A DNA stretch of 64,000 bases from Alviniconcha marisindica (Eukaryota > Mollusca > Gastropoda > Provannidae): the NCBI GenBank assembly GCA_018857735.1, contig JABMCL010001612.1, positions 620,001 through 684,000 on the forward strand, in the 5' to 3' direction. The notes beneath the pieces were generated by a model that saw only the letters and a program-made list of their open reading frames with translations, had not been told where the DNA came from and ran no database searches. The position numbers and the translations under genes are program-made. Positions 10,871-32,757 of this stretch are shown piece after piece; position 1 is the stretch's first letter; each line of letters starts with the position of its first letter.

Positions 10871-11047
10871 TCAATATACAAAGCATAAAAATGAAAATTG
10901 TCCTTTGACGCAAGGGCTCAAGACTCAAGAAGGTACATTTAAAATAACAATAAAATAAAATAAAACGTCAAAGATTTTTTGATTTTTTTTAAGCACCACG
11001 CTTACTTTAACTCTCAGCTTCGCTCAGCTGTGTTAGGATCAACCACA

Positions 11048-11365
11048 ACCAGGGGCGGAATGGCTCAGTTGGTAGAGCGTCCGACTGAAAAGCCAGGCGC
11101 AATGCTGACCCGGGTTCGAACCCCTGGTGCGGAAAGGGATTTTTCTCCCCGAGTCAACTTCCAGTGCGGATTCCTTCACGGTGTCCGTGCAGCCCCCGTG
11201 TAAAACCATGCATCAACATATGTGCGCAAATTAAAAATCCCAGACACTGGCAGTTGTCTGGACACACAAAAAAATGCTGCACACACTGACAGAAATGGGT
11301 AGCGCTGCTCTTGCGGCTGTTGTGCCTTACCGGTAAGGCGACCCCCGAATCTCCTGCAAGGGAAA
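11048..11365 (+). mobile_element. tRNA-derived SINE, about 300 bp
   Basis: The head contains a box A-like 'tggctcagttggtagagcg' and, 37 bp on, a box B-like 'gggttcgaaccc'. It is followed by about 230 bp of non-tRNA body ('cttccagtgcggattccttc' to 'cttaccggtaaggcgacccc'). The head is tRNA-like (a Lys/Phe-like D arm) but is continuous with the body, as in a SINE. Confidence 0.75.
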
Positions 11366-12600
11366 AACAAATACTATAAAAATTATTTAAAAAAATAAAC
11401 GCAACTAAAACGCACACACAACAACAACGACGACGATAACAACCACCACCACCACCACAACAACAACAACGACGACGACGACGACAAACACCAACAACAA
11501 CAACAAACTGACTGGCTGCAAACGGGCATTTACAATCATCAGCATGAATTTGGACACTAAGCCTATGCAGTTCAAGATAAATTATTCATGCAGTCATGCA
11601 GTTATGTCCAGGAGTAAGACAATGCAACATTTTCTCGGTTTGACTGGTTGATGATCCTTTTTTTTTTTTTTTTTTTTTTTTTCCCAGCTGTGTTTTCACG
11701 TGCATATAATGCTTTCGCATGGCTCAGGAGATGTGTGAAAGTCGAGGTAGCCGACCGTACGGTCTCTGTGGACGTAAAGCAACATTGAATTGAACAGAAA
11801 ACTCTAAGTGACTCTCACCCCCGCACCCAACCACCACAACCCGCACTCCGCCCCTCACCCTGGAAATTTCGCGCAAATGTAGGCCTAGAGTTGGCAGCTG
11901 AGATCTCGAGTGCACTGTCAGACTTGGTCACAGTTCAAGTGTTTGCACCAGCCACGTAAGGACTGCAGACACGTGTAAGTAAAACCTGATGCTTTACGTC
12001 CACAGAAGCGAGATGACTTGTTAGGGATGGGGAAGGGGGGGGGGGGGGGGAGGGGGTGAGGGGGTGGGGGGGGGGGAGAGCAGAGAGCAGACACGTGAAA
12101 ATAAACCCCGACTTTATTGCATCCGTTACCTCTCCGCGTGACGTGCAATAGGCACGTAATTTCCGGTACGTGATTTTTATAGTACCTCAAGAGGGAAAAA
12201 ATCCATGTCATGGGGTGCGTCACCCAGCCAATATGCACTGGGGAAGGTTGAAAATTCATCATGGAATAAAGTGAACTAAAATATATAGCTAGACAGACGC
12301 CGAACTGAATGAAGAGACCCGGGGGAGGTTAAAAAACAAAAATGAAGGGAGACAACCAACTACAATGTCAGTAGGCCTTGTACTGTATAGTGGCCGGCAA
12401 GCAAAGTAGATTCAGAGGTCAGTCTTCTCATACAGTCAAGAAAGCAACAAATCGGGCGACGTTTTACGATGTTATGTAATGTTTCACTGCGTTTTATTCC
12501 GTTTTATTTGTATACTCTTACCGTTGTTGTGTTGAATTGTCTACTTGTCTTTTTATTGTGGAATTCGATTAACCCAAAAGGCAAATGTTCATTTTCTGCG
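11366..12600. other. No gene recognised; simple repeats
   Basis: Contains CAA/ACG trinucleotide-rich sequence (11420-11505), a poly-T run (11659-11682) and a G-rich stretch (12035-12075) of runs of 10 or more G, on a strand able to form G-quadruplexes. No exon supported. Confidence 0.5.
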
Positions 12601-12604
12601 TTTA

Positions 12605-13125
12605 TAATGAATAATAAAGTTCTTTTGTATTTGTATTGTATTTGTATTTGTATCACTGTACACTGATGTCTCAGTCACCAAAGATTAGTCATGGTGGGGC
12701 TTCACTGTTAAGTGGAATGATCACTATTCACGACGACAGTGCAGCCTATAAGGTCTCAGTCTCCATTTTGACAATGGAAATGGAAGCGGTCACAGACACA
12801 CTCCGTCGGATTGCTCCGAGAGCTGACAGTCAGACCACGCGTCTCACAGATTCAATGAGATTGCTACGAATAAAGTGAATGAAAAGTTTTATGGGAAGCC
12901 CAGCCTGGCATATAACCATGACCTATATAGGTCCATGATATGACCAAGCTCTGTATCCACCTTCAAAGACTCATGTGGATATACTGTACTGGACATTCCG
13001 GATTCAAGGGAAATAACCGAGAAGCGGATATATTTGTAGGCAAAGTAACCATCACACCAAACTCCAAGCACTGGTTTACGACATCCTTCCTTCAACCACT
13101 GCCGTATTTAGTTACGCCATAGGGT
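12605..13125 (+). pseudogene. Decayed retrotransposon RNase H-like fragment
   Basis: After a tail-like 'tttgtattgtatttgtattt' (12624-12653), the plus strand encodes, in shifting frames: a 'HGGAS' stretch, MEMEAVTDTLRRIAP, DSMRLLRIK, then WIYCTGHSGFKGNNREADIF. A Glu-containing helix (ExEAV), an Asp in DSM and W-x-x-GHxGxxGNxxAD are the ordered catalytic elements of RNase H domains in mollusc non-LTR elements. In-frame stops near 12876 and frameshifts show it is dead. A further matching piece (LRHYLQAQSQG) lies at 13533-13570, with unrelated sequence between. Confidence 0.7.
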
Positions 13126-13525
13126 CCAGAAAACTTGTCAGCTAACGAGCAGTTTTTTGTTGGTGCTCAAACAGTAGCACGTTTGTAACAAACAACTCAA
13201 ATTATATCAGACGTTTGTTTTATAACTGACCATGTCGCTTACGCCAGCTCAAATAAAACTAAAATCGTTTGAATCGAGACAGAACTCTTTTTTACCGGGT
13301 GGATGTGCCTCATGTTTACGTGCGTGCTTGGGCGCTAGGTTGCTTCTACAGTCTTATCAGTACCCAAACCTTTCGGAGGGCGCTGACCGCGTCGGTGGAC
13401 AGCTGCACGGAGATAAAGAGTACCCCTTCAGTGGCGTAACTAAATCTGGCAGAGTTTGGAGGAAGGTGCCGGAAAGCGATGCTCGGAGTGTGCCATCACA
13501 CATGCCGGCTTGCGTCTCGGGTGAT

Positions 13526-13605
13526 CTCAAGTGTTGAGGTGCTTGAGACACTACCTGCAGGCGCAAAGCCAAGGATATTACACCGCCGGTCACCTAAAAG
13601 GACGA
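13526..13605 (+). pseudogene. Downstream remnant of the same retrotransposon
   Basis: The frame encodes LRHYLQAQSQGYYTAGHL, the type of segment that follows the RNase H domain in related elements. It is separated from the main fragment by about 400 bp, suggesting an insertion or rearrangement. It ends in an A-rich GAGAAAAG tract. Confidence 0.5.
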
Positions 13606-14228
13606 GAGAGAGAAAAGAAAAGAAAAAAAGAAGGAAAAAAAAGGGGCCGTCGTCTCTCAGACAAGCACTGGAACTGTTTTAAACTGAGGCGACCGACATG
13701 GGGGCCGGAAACTCAGTCACATTGTGAGAGATGGAGATGTGGCACCGTGAATTGCGCGTTTCACTCCGAGCGTACAAATACCACCTTAAACAACTGAACC
13801 ATGAAAACAGACGAACAAGCAACCGCCTGAATGGCCGGCAAAACAAACAAAAAAACAAAACAAAAACGTTGCCGCACAAACTTGAGGCACGATCGAGTAA
13901 CCCGCTGCGCCCATTTTGAACTGTAGCTTTGCGAGTTTTAGCCGCTAAATCCACCATTCCACACTAAACCCGCCAACAGCTTAGCAAATTCTCCGTCCCG
14001 CTCGTGCATGGTCAATAAAATAAAATAAAATGTGACAAATCAAGATTCGGGCAGCCTGCAGCCTCAAGTCAACAAGAGATCTCTCAGTGCTAGTGTGTTT
14101 GTGGGAGAGAGGGCGGGGAGGTAATCGGTTGGTTACACAACAGGCGGTCTGAACCGACTGCGATACCCATATCTGAAACAGCACGTACAAAGCAAATGCT
14201 TGATAAAATCTATCGACACCTCTTTGTA
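13606..14228. other. No gene recognised
   Basis: Intergenic sequence with A-rich patches near 13610-13650 and 13835-13870. No supported exon. Confidence 0.4.
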
Positions 14229-14251
14229 TTCCATTCAGTTTCAGTTTCTTC

Positions 14252-14275
14252 TTCTTCTTCTTCCTCCTCCTCCTC

Positions 14276-14353
<78 letters not shown>
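14252..14353. repeat. (CTT)n-(CCT)n-(CT)n microsatellite
   Basis: A short CTT run, then CCT, then about 36 CT units in an uninterrupted polypyrimidine tract. Confidence 0.95.
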
Positions 14354-14569
14354 ATTTGCTGGTTTTCTTGCTCATGGCATAAATATAGTTTGTACTGTGA
14401 GGAGGTGGTAGCTCATCCACCTGCACCCCTTCGTGAGGGGCAATGGCCTAGATGAATAAATCTTCCGTATTTGTATCCGTGCATATCTCAGCACAATCAC
14501 TTATATGCTAATTCCAAGCACACTACCCTCTGAGAATCAGCAGACAAGACCCATTAGTGCTCGGAAGAC

Positions 14570-14740
14570 GTCACACAAACACAAGAACCTGAGCAAACTC
14601 CAAGCACTGGTTTACGACATCCCGTTTCCTCGGAGTCGCCTCAGTACAGTAACTCTAACTTGCCATACGAGTACATACAAAGTATGTAAACTCCACCAAT
14701 TAAAAAAGATAGGTACATCCTCAAACTACTCCTCTACATT
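14570..14740 (+). mobile_element. Possible second fragment of the retrotransposon RNase H region
   Basis: 'aactccaagcactggtttac' with 'gacatcc' at 14597-14624 is shared with 13061-13087, at the end of the RNase H fragment. The match is short, so this is a weak call. Confidence 0.3.
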
Positions 14741-14963
14741 ACTTACTTAATTGTTTTGCAACTAACGAAGATTTGTTTTCTCTTTTTTTTCTTTTCTTAA
14801 CTTTCATTTTCGCCTTTCTTTCTTCCTCTCTTTCTTCTTGCTTTTGATGTGCTTATTAATTTGTTTATTCATATTTATTTATTTGCGTATGTATTGATTC
14901 GCATATCTGTTACTTGATTTAGCCGATGATATATCGCTCCTTTCTTTTCTGTCGAGGTGACAC

Positions 14964-14994
<31 letters not shown>

Positions 14995-15524
14995 TTTTTT
15001 TCCCCCGGCAACACCATCCACAAAATCAAGGTTCGAAGTCCCGACTAACTTAAATGTCTGTCAAACCAAGCGTATATTTTATTCGCAACCAGTGAGCTGT
15101 TTTCGGTGACAAACAGCACCAAGAAAACAAACAAACGAAAGTACCCACCGGGTTCAGATCATTTTCTTGAAACACTGACAGTGATGCAGTAAAAACCACT
15201 GACTCGTCATCCCGCGCAGTGGCCCGTTGTCTTGGACTGCTCGGCGTAACACTCGTATCATTGTATTATATACCATGGATCTATATGTTTAATTCCCCTT
15301 CTTTGGTCTTGCTAAACAATAAATTCCAGGCTCAAAGCCGGGAATAACTTATAATGATAATGGAATGAAGCGCCTACCCTGCCGCGGCTCAAAGCGCTGA
15401 ACAAACATAACGACACTAATTCAATGTACAATGCTGAAATGGAAAATGCTGTTATCAGCAATTTACCTGAAAAACTAACACATATAATGTAGACATCAAC
15501 AAGGGTTCAAGCATAACTATGTGC

Positions 15525-15567
<43 letters not shown>

Positions 15568-16317
15568 ACGGCGGCACACCAAGACTGACCGTGCTGAGCC
15601 GGCACAGTGAACCCTATTAATTACATACTCGTGACAATCAGTTACAGATACAAAATGCCTGATAGACAATACTCAACAATAATTTAATATCAGTCAAGAT
15701 AATTATTTTACATATTTTTCTTTTAGAACTGACTACACTGTCAGTGAATTGAAGCGAAGAACATTACATTTAAGTAGTCCGTAATTTAGACACCTGTTGT
15801 GTGGTAACCTTCCGCGTTGCAGACGACGCATCTTGCTTCGGCCGGAAGTGAAAGCGTTTCCCTTGACAACAAAACCATACTAACACAGCTTCTCACTACT
15901 TTCATACAGTTAGAAGGGCGAAGTCATCCATTAATATTCTACTAAATATATCTCAAATAACAGCATAATATCGAGATAGTGATCCAAGAAACACAGGAAG
16001 TGTGCGGCACTAATTGCTGATTCGCATGTAGCAGCCTGTGTGGTTGAGTTACGCGGTCGGTGGTCGAGGTAGACCATGCAGCAGGAAAGCTTTCATGCAT
16101 GACACGTTTATAATGCGTTTATCGGACTAATCAGCCCCGTTACCTGGGACCGTACGTTCGGAAAACAACAGTGCCTTGTTTTGTTTTTTACAGAGGCTTG
16201 CCTACTCTGACCTTGTGTAGCCTTGACTCCTGACGGAGACATGAGTTAGGAAAGTTGAAACTTTTTAACAAGAAAATATTTCAAACACAGCAGAGAACAA
16301 GACGCGACACAGAAACC
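14741..16317. other. Upstream region of the 248-residue gene; no other gene
   Basis: Contains pyrimidine-rich sequence (14780-14850), a poly-C run (14966-14989), a motif resembling a SINE tail ('gcctaccctgccgcggctcaaagcgctg', split by variants, 15370-15400) and a (CA)n tract (15527-15566). The promoter and 5' UTR of the plus-strand gene should lie in the last few hundred bases, but I see no definite TATA or initiator. Confidence 0.4.
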
Positions 16318-25044
<8,727 letters not shown>

Positions 25045-27140
25045 ACTCTGCACTGGCGCCTCACATGCCCTGATGATGAGGGGCTGGCCTGGACAGATCT
25101 TACTCTTGTGCAATCATATCATTATAGTATGCTGCTGCTACTCTTCTTATGTGTGTGTGGTTTTGTTGTGGTGGTGTGCTTGGGATGTTGGTTTTGGTAG
25201 CCAGCATAGCAGTGAAGCCCAAACCACGCTGGATTTTGCAGACCTTTTGTCATCATTTTGCTTCGTTGTTGCCGTTAGTTGTTGCTGTTATCAGTATTGT
25301 TGTGATCTTTATTGTGAATTGTTGGAGCATTCTGTGATAATTGTTATTACTCTCTCTCTCTCTCTCTCTCTAACAACTAGAATGTGACACATGGCATTTT
25401 ACCAAGCATTTCACTACAGATTTGGCATGGGAAAGACTGCCCAACATCCCCACCCCCCCCCCCCCACCCCCAATCCCCCCCCCCCCCCCCCACCCCACCA
25501 TCCGCTTTCTGCCAGAAAGGTCTTTCTGTGATTAAGTTTATGAAAAAGCAGATTTATGGGGCTTGTTGGAGATGAGCAAAATTATTGACAGCACTGAACT
25601 GAAGTCTCCAGTGAATTCCATTTACAGTATGTACATCAAGTCCATGTCAATTGTGTCCTGAAAAAAAAATCAGACATTGTTCAGTTCATTATTCAATGGT
25701 GCATGAAGCATGGAATTCTGTGGTACATTTTAGAATATAAAACATGTAATGTTATGTTCCACTGACAAGGTTTTCATATGTTATAATGTTGTGTTTCACT
25801 AACATGGTTTTGATATGTTAGATGATTTGTTTTACCTTAAGTCTTGCATTTTCCAATACAGATCATACAATTTTGTCAGCATTAAGCATTGTCCCCAGAA
25901 AAAGGCATGTTTGAAAAAAGAGAAGAAAGTCTGAAACGCATTTTCAATGAAAGTGTTGACATTGTTCTGTGAAATGATGTTTAACTGACAGTGAAGACAT
26001 TGTCCCATGCGTAGTTGTCTGATTGTGTACACATTGTCCATTGAAGTGTTTCTAACCAACTGTGTAGACATTGTTCCATGAGCTGCTCATGAGCTTCCTT
26101 GGCAGTGCAGACATTGTCCCGCAAAATGTGGCTTAACTGACTGAATAGACATTGCCCAGTGAAGTATTGTCTAACTGACAAGGGCAGACATTGTTCTGTG
26201 AGATACTGTCTAAATGACAGCGTAGACATTGTCCCGTGACATGCTGTCTGACAGTGTTGACATCATCCAGCGACGAGTTTCCCGATGGTGCAGACCTTCT
26301 CTCGTTAAGTGCTGTCTGACAGTCAAGTGTTGTTCTACTGACAGTATAGACATTGTCCTATGAAGTGCTGTGTAACTGACAGTGTTTACATTGTCCTGTG
26401 AAGTGCTGTGTAACTAACAGTGTTTACATTGTCCTGTGAAGTGCTGTGTAACTGACAGTGTTTACATTGTCCTGTGAAGTGCTGTGTAACTGACAGCGTT
26501 TACATTGTCCTGTGAAGTGCTGTGTAACTGACAGTGTTTACATTGTCCTGTGGAATGCTGTTTACCTGATAGTGCGAACATTGCCTGGATTGGATGCTGA
26601 TGTGCAAGGTAGACATCGACTCATTGCTCAGTGAACTGTTTTCATGAGACTAGAGAGAACCTGGCCATGGTCCAGATCTTTTGTTTAAAACAGCAAAGAT
26701 TCTAAAAATCACATTGAGGAAGATGCAGTGACATGAGAGTATTGATATTTTTATGTTATGACAAGAAGTGTGTGGGTAAAAGAGAGAACGCGTGTGTATG
26801 CGTGCGCAAATATGTTTTTTGCTAAACCTATTAGTGTTGCTCAATCTTCTAAAAACCGATTACAATTATGCCTTTTGTGAATGATGATTATGAATGAGAG
26901 TTGCTGATGCTGAACTATTTTTCCTAACTTGCCATGAAATACAAATGATAACCTGTCTTGCTCATGAGAAAGTGTACAGTGCATGAACTAATGAAAGCAT
27001 GTACATTAATTATACTTGCCTTGATTGATCAGATTCTCTTTTGAATGCCCTTTGGATGGGTTTCTGTGTTTTTTCCCCTCATTTTTTTCATGATTAATGT
27101 GATTTCCTAATAAATAGTTACCATGCCAAAATCTTTGCAT
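25045..27140 (+). other. Probable 3' UTR of the 248-residue gene
   Basis: Follows the stop codon without a further exon. It contains a C-rich stretch at 25440-25500 and the 38-bp minisatellite at 25925-26590, and ends at a canonical AATAAA. That the entire 2.1 kb is transcribed is inferred. Confidence 0.5.
25925..26595. repeat. 38-bp minisatellite
   Basis: Units of 'acattgtcctgtgaagtgct' plus 'gtgtaactgacagtgttt', diverged at the left and nearly identical between 26350 and 26560 (exact 38-bp spacing at 26350 and 26388). About 17 units. Confidence 0.93.
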
Positions 27141-27175
27141 CAGCATTTTTCTTTTTTTGTGTGTGTGTGCGTGCG
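27109..27175 (+). terminator. Polyadenylation signal with GU-rich downstream element
   Basis: AATAAA at 27109-27114 is followed 35-60 bp later by 'ctttttttgtgtgtgtgtgc', the usual arrangement of a poly(A) signal and downstream element. It is suitable for the plus-strand 248-residue gene. Confidence 0.55.
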
Positions 27176-30100
27176 CACACCTTTGTCTGGTATGTGTGAG
27201 TGTGTGTTTTTGTGAGTGTGTGTGTGTGTGCCCTTCTTTTACCACCATCACATACCACAGTTAGCATCGCCACAACCAGTCTTACCTCCCTTCCCTTTCA
27301 AACTCCAGTGGAGAACTGACAGATATCTGTTGGTGCATGAGGCTATAATTCAACCACCATTTGTGGCAACGTGAAGGGATAGCAGACCAGTAATCACACT
27401 GTGACAGTACTGACAATTTTCCCCTGAACTTTCCCCAGTTATGCATACAGCATGGCCATTTTAACAAGGGTGTGTGGGCATACTCAGTAAAGCTGTTCAG
27501 ATTTTAAATGTGGTTCTAAACATACTGTTCTAATATAGTGTCTCATGAAATACATGCAGATGCTGGTCCACACATTTCTTCTAGCTTTGTGCAAAGGTTT
27601 ATCAACTCATGAAGACCTTGGGTTGGTCTTGCATAAACATTCATAACTTGTTCAGATCAATTTTAGTTTTAATTACATTTCACATTTTTACAAGTTCACT
27701 TTTTTCTTTTTTTTAAAGACCTATCAGCTTTTAGTTCAACTGCCTTATATTTTCAAACAAGAATGGCTGCTGGCATTCTAAAACAAGATCAAAACACATT
27801 AAAGGTTCAAAAGAACACTATTAGAACAAAACATATGGGGCGTTTTTTGGGGGGTGGGGGGGTAGCGTTCTTTTGAACCTTTTCGGTTTTGCCTTATAAT
27901 TTGCTTCACATGCCACCTCACTGAGGAGTTATTCCTCAATGACTGGGGTATCTACATTAATTATGAACAAAATGGAGACCATGCACATACTGATACAAAA
28001 AGGCAACACTATTACCACAGTTGTTTCTCCTCCATCATGCAGCTGACATAGAAGTTAGTTCTGTATATAATATGAAATGTGCAGAACCAACTTCTACATG
28101 AACATTGAGCCCACAAATGACCCAATTCGACCTGTTCCTGTAGAATGTCAAATACCTGCCCCATCCCCTTGTTGGCCAGAAATTTTATAATTTATCAGAG
28201 AAAATCTGTGATGCTTATCTTTCAAAGGTTTGAACTACGCTGGTTCTTCTCCATCCTGCATCCTAATTAACACCAGGGTTGTTCATTCTTTAAGGTTCGT
28301 TTCAACCTACAGTACTTGCAACGTTTTCAGTAGTACAATCATCACTAAGCACAGGTCTCTTTTGTAAGCATTTTCATGTTTGCTTGTGTTTGTTTCTGTT
28401 TGTTTTTTGTTCTTGTATAGAACTGTGACAACCTGTTTCCATTCTAAGTTCAACGGTCACTCTCACAAACATAAGAAAAGGGAAAAAGCCCAATAGTAAA
28501 AATAATAATAAAAATAGTGGTAATTTCTATAGAACAGTTTCTGACTGACAAGGGTGAGCACAACATGCTTTACAAGATTTAAAAAAATAAAAAAAATGTG
28601 TCCATAAAACTTCAAACATAACACATAAACATAATATTGTATTCATAAAACACCACATACTGCTACCATAAGTACAAAACACACACATTGCCAACGAAAA
28701 AGCAAAACCTGACACTGCTTTCAGCTACTTGTAACTTTATTTTCATCACCAAAACCACAATGATACACACACATAAGAAATAATAATAGTAAAAAAGAAA
28801 CACAAATAAAAATAAAGTTCAATAATTAAAAACATAAAAAATGTCTTAACTTCACATACAGTCACAAAAATAGCTACAGCCTAGTGCAGGTAAACAAAGA
28901 ATTCCTACTTCTTACTGTAAGGCTACTTTAAAGTCTTCTTTTTTATTCCTGTTTATCTTCTTCTTGGTGTGCTCTCTCCCTCCCTCCCTCTCTCTCACTC
29001 TCTCTAATATTTCACTCTGAATGTTTAAGTACTAGTAATATTGTAGCAATGGCAGATATGTCAGTCGGCCTTTGTGCTAATATCTTCACTGTTTAGAAAT
29101 AAAGCATAATCAATCAATCATCTCTCTCTCTTGGGGGGAAAAAACAGAGTAAATCAAACTGACTGAAGCTGGTTCTCAGAGATCATCATTCTGTTTTCAG
29201 CAATCCTAAATAAATACAACTCAGTCACTACAATGACTTCATCAGAGGCAACAAGGATCCATAACTCTGCCAACCTCATACACCACTCAAAGGAAGAACT
29301 TGGGGACTCGCTCAGCGTCAAGAGAACAAATTCACTGAAGCTGTTAGAGAAATTCCCAAGCCTACGAATGTCTGGAAACTTTTACACCAAGAAGTTGATA
29401 CTGGATATGAAACAACCCAGTGATTTTAAGGAAAAAGAGCCAAACTAACTGAACAACAATCTGTGCAAGAACGACCTTTAAAGACCAGCTTGCACAAACA
29501 GTCAAAGAGAACACACAGACGACAGACCTTCAGAGATGCCAGTTTTCCATGCATGTGTATGTAAAAGTATACATTCTTTCTTAACTCTGAACACATATGA
29601 ATATGCAATATACAAAGCTGACAACAGACTTGATGGTCTGAAGGATCAGGATGCATACTTACTGTTCGTAAATTAAATAACTGACTAAATGTTGTTTTTA
29701 ATCCCAATCATTGCAATCACAAACTCTGTTTGTCAATATAAATAAAATGAGCTTTTCATGTGTTCTTATTAATGCAGTATAGTGTATCTGACTGAAGTCA
29801 CTGATCTTCAGTTACCGTGTCGTGTGGCGTGCCTTCGCTTCACAACACGTGGTACTGCTCTTACTGAAGCAGGACTCCAGCTGACTTCAGTAACCAGTCA
29901 AACTTGAACTTTACTCCACACAATCTGTACTCCACTTATTTTCATCTTGGTAAGTATGTAATACGAACATTCTCAAAGTAAACAAATCATTATTCTGTCA
30001 CGGTGAACACACTGTACCATCCCCTTTTGTCAATCATGACCGATTATTGATCATTCATATTGTGAGGCATACAACAGAAAGTAAAACAGCTTTTGTTTGT

Positions 30101-32757
30101 GGAACACAAGCTAATAACTCTGACAGAAAGCATCAGTATAGCTGTAATGTTTCGGGTCTTATAATTACCTACAGTTCCTGGGAACAGTGGATGGGTGACG
30201 GATAACCTGTCCCAATAATAAATGCATGAATTTCTACTGTGAAGAAAAAAAAAGGAAAAAGAACGAAAACAAGAAAGAAAGAATGAAAGAAAGAAAAAAG
30301 ACAGTAACAAGACAACAAGTAATTATCAATCACACACCCAGAGTGATTTTAGAAAGGGTTCAACTATGTGTAACATAAATGCAGGAACAGACCACCATCA
30401 AATAATAATTTTAAAAAACAAAAACAAAAACAATGCTCTACAAAATAGAGAAGTCGAAGGGAGGTAACAAACTTACACAGAGGTAAAAGACAAAACAGAC
30501 AAGAATCGGCGGGAAATAAAAATATTAAGTAGCCTCCCTTTGCCAGTACTACTGTAAACGTAACATATTATTAGGGATGAAGAATACATGTCAGAAAAAG
30601 GCACAAATTTCAGTGGAGAAAATTAAAGGACAGTATCTTTTTTTTCCTCTCTCTCCCTCTCTGCTTTCAGGTTCTAGTTTTGAATCTCTCCTTTAATTTT
30701 CACACTGAAATTTAATGCACACAACAACACTACTTTGCATTACTACCACAAGGCAGTCAGAGACGCGCAACACTGGATATGAAGAAACACGTTAAGAGGG
30801 GGAACACAACTGACAGAAAAACTGTGTGAACACAAACATACCAAGAGTGTATGACGCATGAAACGGTGTATTTACATCAAAGCTCCACCACTCATGTGTG
30901 CCACAAACACACAACTGACCTCCGTATCATTCATGTCATGGCACTGTGCGAACACTTGGACGTGCAGCTCCACTCTGTCGTATTCCACCAGGAATAAGTT
31001 TTCAGTTTTGTTTCTAAGGTCTAGATGCTTACCCTAAGCCCAAATCTGAGTTGCCCTCACAGCATTTAAAGGCCCTCACTCACCTCCCCCAAAGATGCTT
31101 TGTGCAACATGAAAAAGAGATCAAAATAAATCTGAAGCTGCCCTCAGATTCTTTGATCTTGTTCTTCAGGCGATGTGAACACACACATTTTCTGCCAAAC
31201 TTCAAAGACAGTGAGCCACACAACAGGCATCAGCCCTGTTCATCGTCACTTCAGAACTAAGTTAAAAAATTCAATCTAAAATCAACAACAAAATTAAAGT
31301 CCTTATTTTGATCTCTTCTGAATGTTGGAGACAACACAACACATTCTGAGAAGGCTAGTTCCTTTAAACGCTCCTGCACAGTACTGCTCCCTGAGCAGGC
31401 AATGTGGGCATCACTGGTGTCAGATCAACAGGTGGGAATAACTCACACAGCCTTTCTGGCACACTTTCACACACTGTGCTGCATTCTGTCCAATATTTAT
31501 TTTACTTAGTTTCCTTTCCTTTTTTTTTTTTTTAAACACAATTTCTTAGTTCAGAATCAGTAGCTGTCATGGATTCCTTTTTTCTTTTTTTCCCCCACAG
31601 CTTTGCTCTAAACCTAAAAATTCAGATTATTCCTAGGCATGTATTTTTACCTGACAGTAGGGGAAAAGCACAAAAACACCATTTGCCCAGTTCTCTCAGA
31701 ACCGCAAGCTGTTCATTCCAAGCTGTGCACTCAGTATCATCTCATGAATTTACAGCCGACAGTGAATACATATCCAACACCTGCAACCTATAAGACAATG
31801 ACACTGAACGTCTTCTGCAAAATTCTATTACAACTTCTCCCTTCTTCAGACACTGCTGATCTTTGTTCTTTCGTCTGCCAAATGTTTGGATAAGTTGCAT
31901 TAGCGAGGTCTTTTTCCCTTTCTCTCCCAGGCTTGATTGACAGAAACCTGCCTTTATTTCTTGTTTCAAGATATCTTACAATGCCAAGAGCTTGTCATTG
32001 GTCAGTCTTCTCCAACATCTTTTTTTTCTTTCTCGCCTTGGACATTATGGATTGAAACGATCAAGGTGGCAATGAAATGGCCACGTTCTTTTTAAAAGAA
32101 GTCAAAATTCTGGTCATCAGGATGTAAAAGAATATGTAAAAAAAGACGGAAAAACAGGAAAGAAAGTCAGTTACAGCATTGTCTCCGCAAATGCCCTGTA
32201 AACTGATGCTTGTTCAGACAGGATCACACACAAGTGTCAATCCGACATCCGACTGGTGTGTAAACCGCACAAACACAGTCCACCTTCCAACACTGTTCCA
32301 ACAGATTGGTCGGTCGGTCACAGGGAGGATGGATAGTCCAGCAATCGCTCTGGGTCGAAGATGGCCTTTCGGCCGGCCTGCAAGCTTTATCTTTTGCTGA
32401 TTAATTTCCTCTTGTGAATTGAGACTCTGGAGATGTGGTGGTGTAATCACTACCGCCAGGCGCGTGCCCCGTGCCTCATTTGGATGCCTGAAACGCGCCG
32501 GTGCCAGTGACCTGGCAAGCAGGCCAAGGCCTGGAGGGGCTGGGCGGTAGAAAGATTCACTATTTTCCTCAATACGTTTTTGTCTGTCCATTCCTGTCCC
32601 TGGCCTCCTCCGGCATCCCGCTGCGGGGAGTGGACGAGGTTACTAGCCAAGGTGGGGGAGGAAGAAGGTGCAGGCTCAGCCGTTGAAGCATGGCAAGCAG
32701 CACTCAGGTGCGGCGGATTGGTTGAAGGCGCGGGGTGCACCGCGCATGGGGCGACGC
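27141..32757. other. Convergent intergenic interval / possible long SMG1 3' UTR
   Basis: No exon recognised on either strand. The SMG1 stop codon lies at 32760-32758 on the minus strand, so the right part must include its 3' UTR. A minus-strand AATAAA (plus 'tttatt' at 31953-31958) is one of several possible poly(A) signals and I cannot choose between them. The plus strand is A-rich from 28.5 to 31 kb. A foldback-element fragment is at 27757-27900. Confidence 0.5.
27755..27905. mobile_element. Fragment of the foldback element family
   Basis: 'gcattctaaaacaagatc-aaacaca', then 'gttcaaaagaacacta', matches the outer arm at 52215-52285. About 60 bp on, a partial inverted copy appears ('gttcttttgaacctttt'), so both arm ends are present with the centre deleted. 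Confidence 0.6.

Noticed and set aside
29233..29448. 71-codon plus-strand open frame
   Set aside because: Has an ATG but no homology that I recognise, no splice context, and lies in A-rich convergent intergenic sequence.
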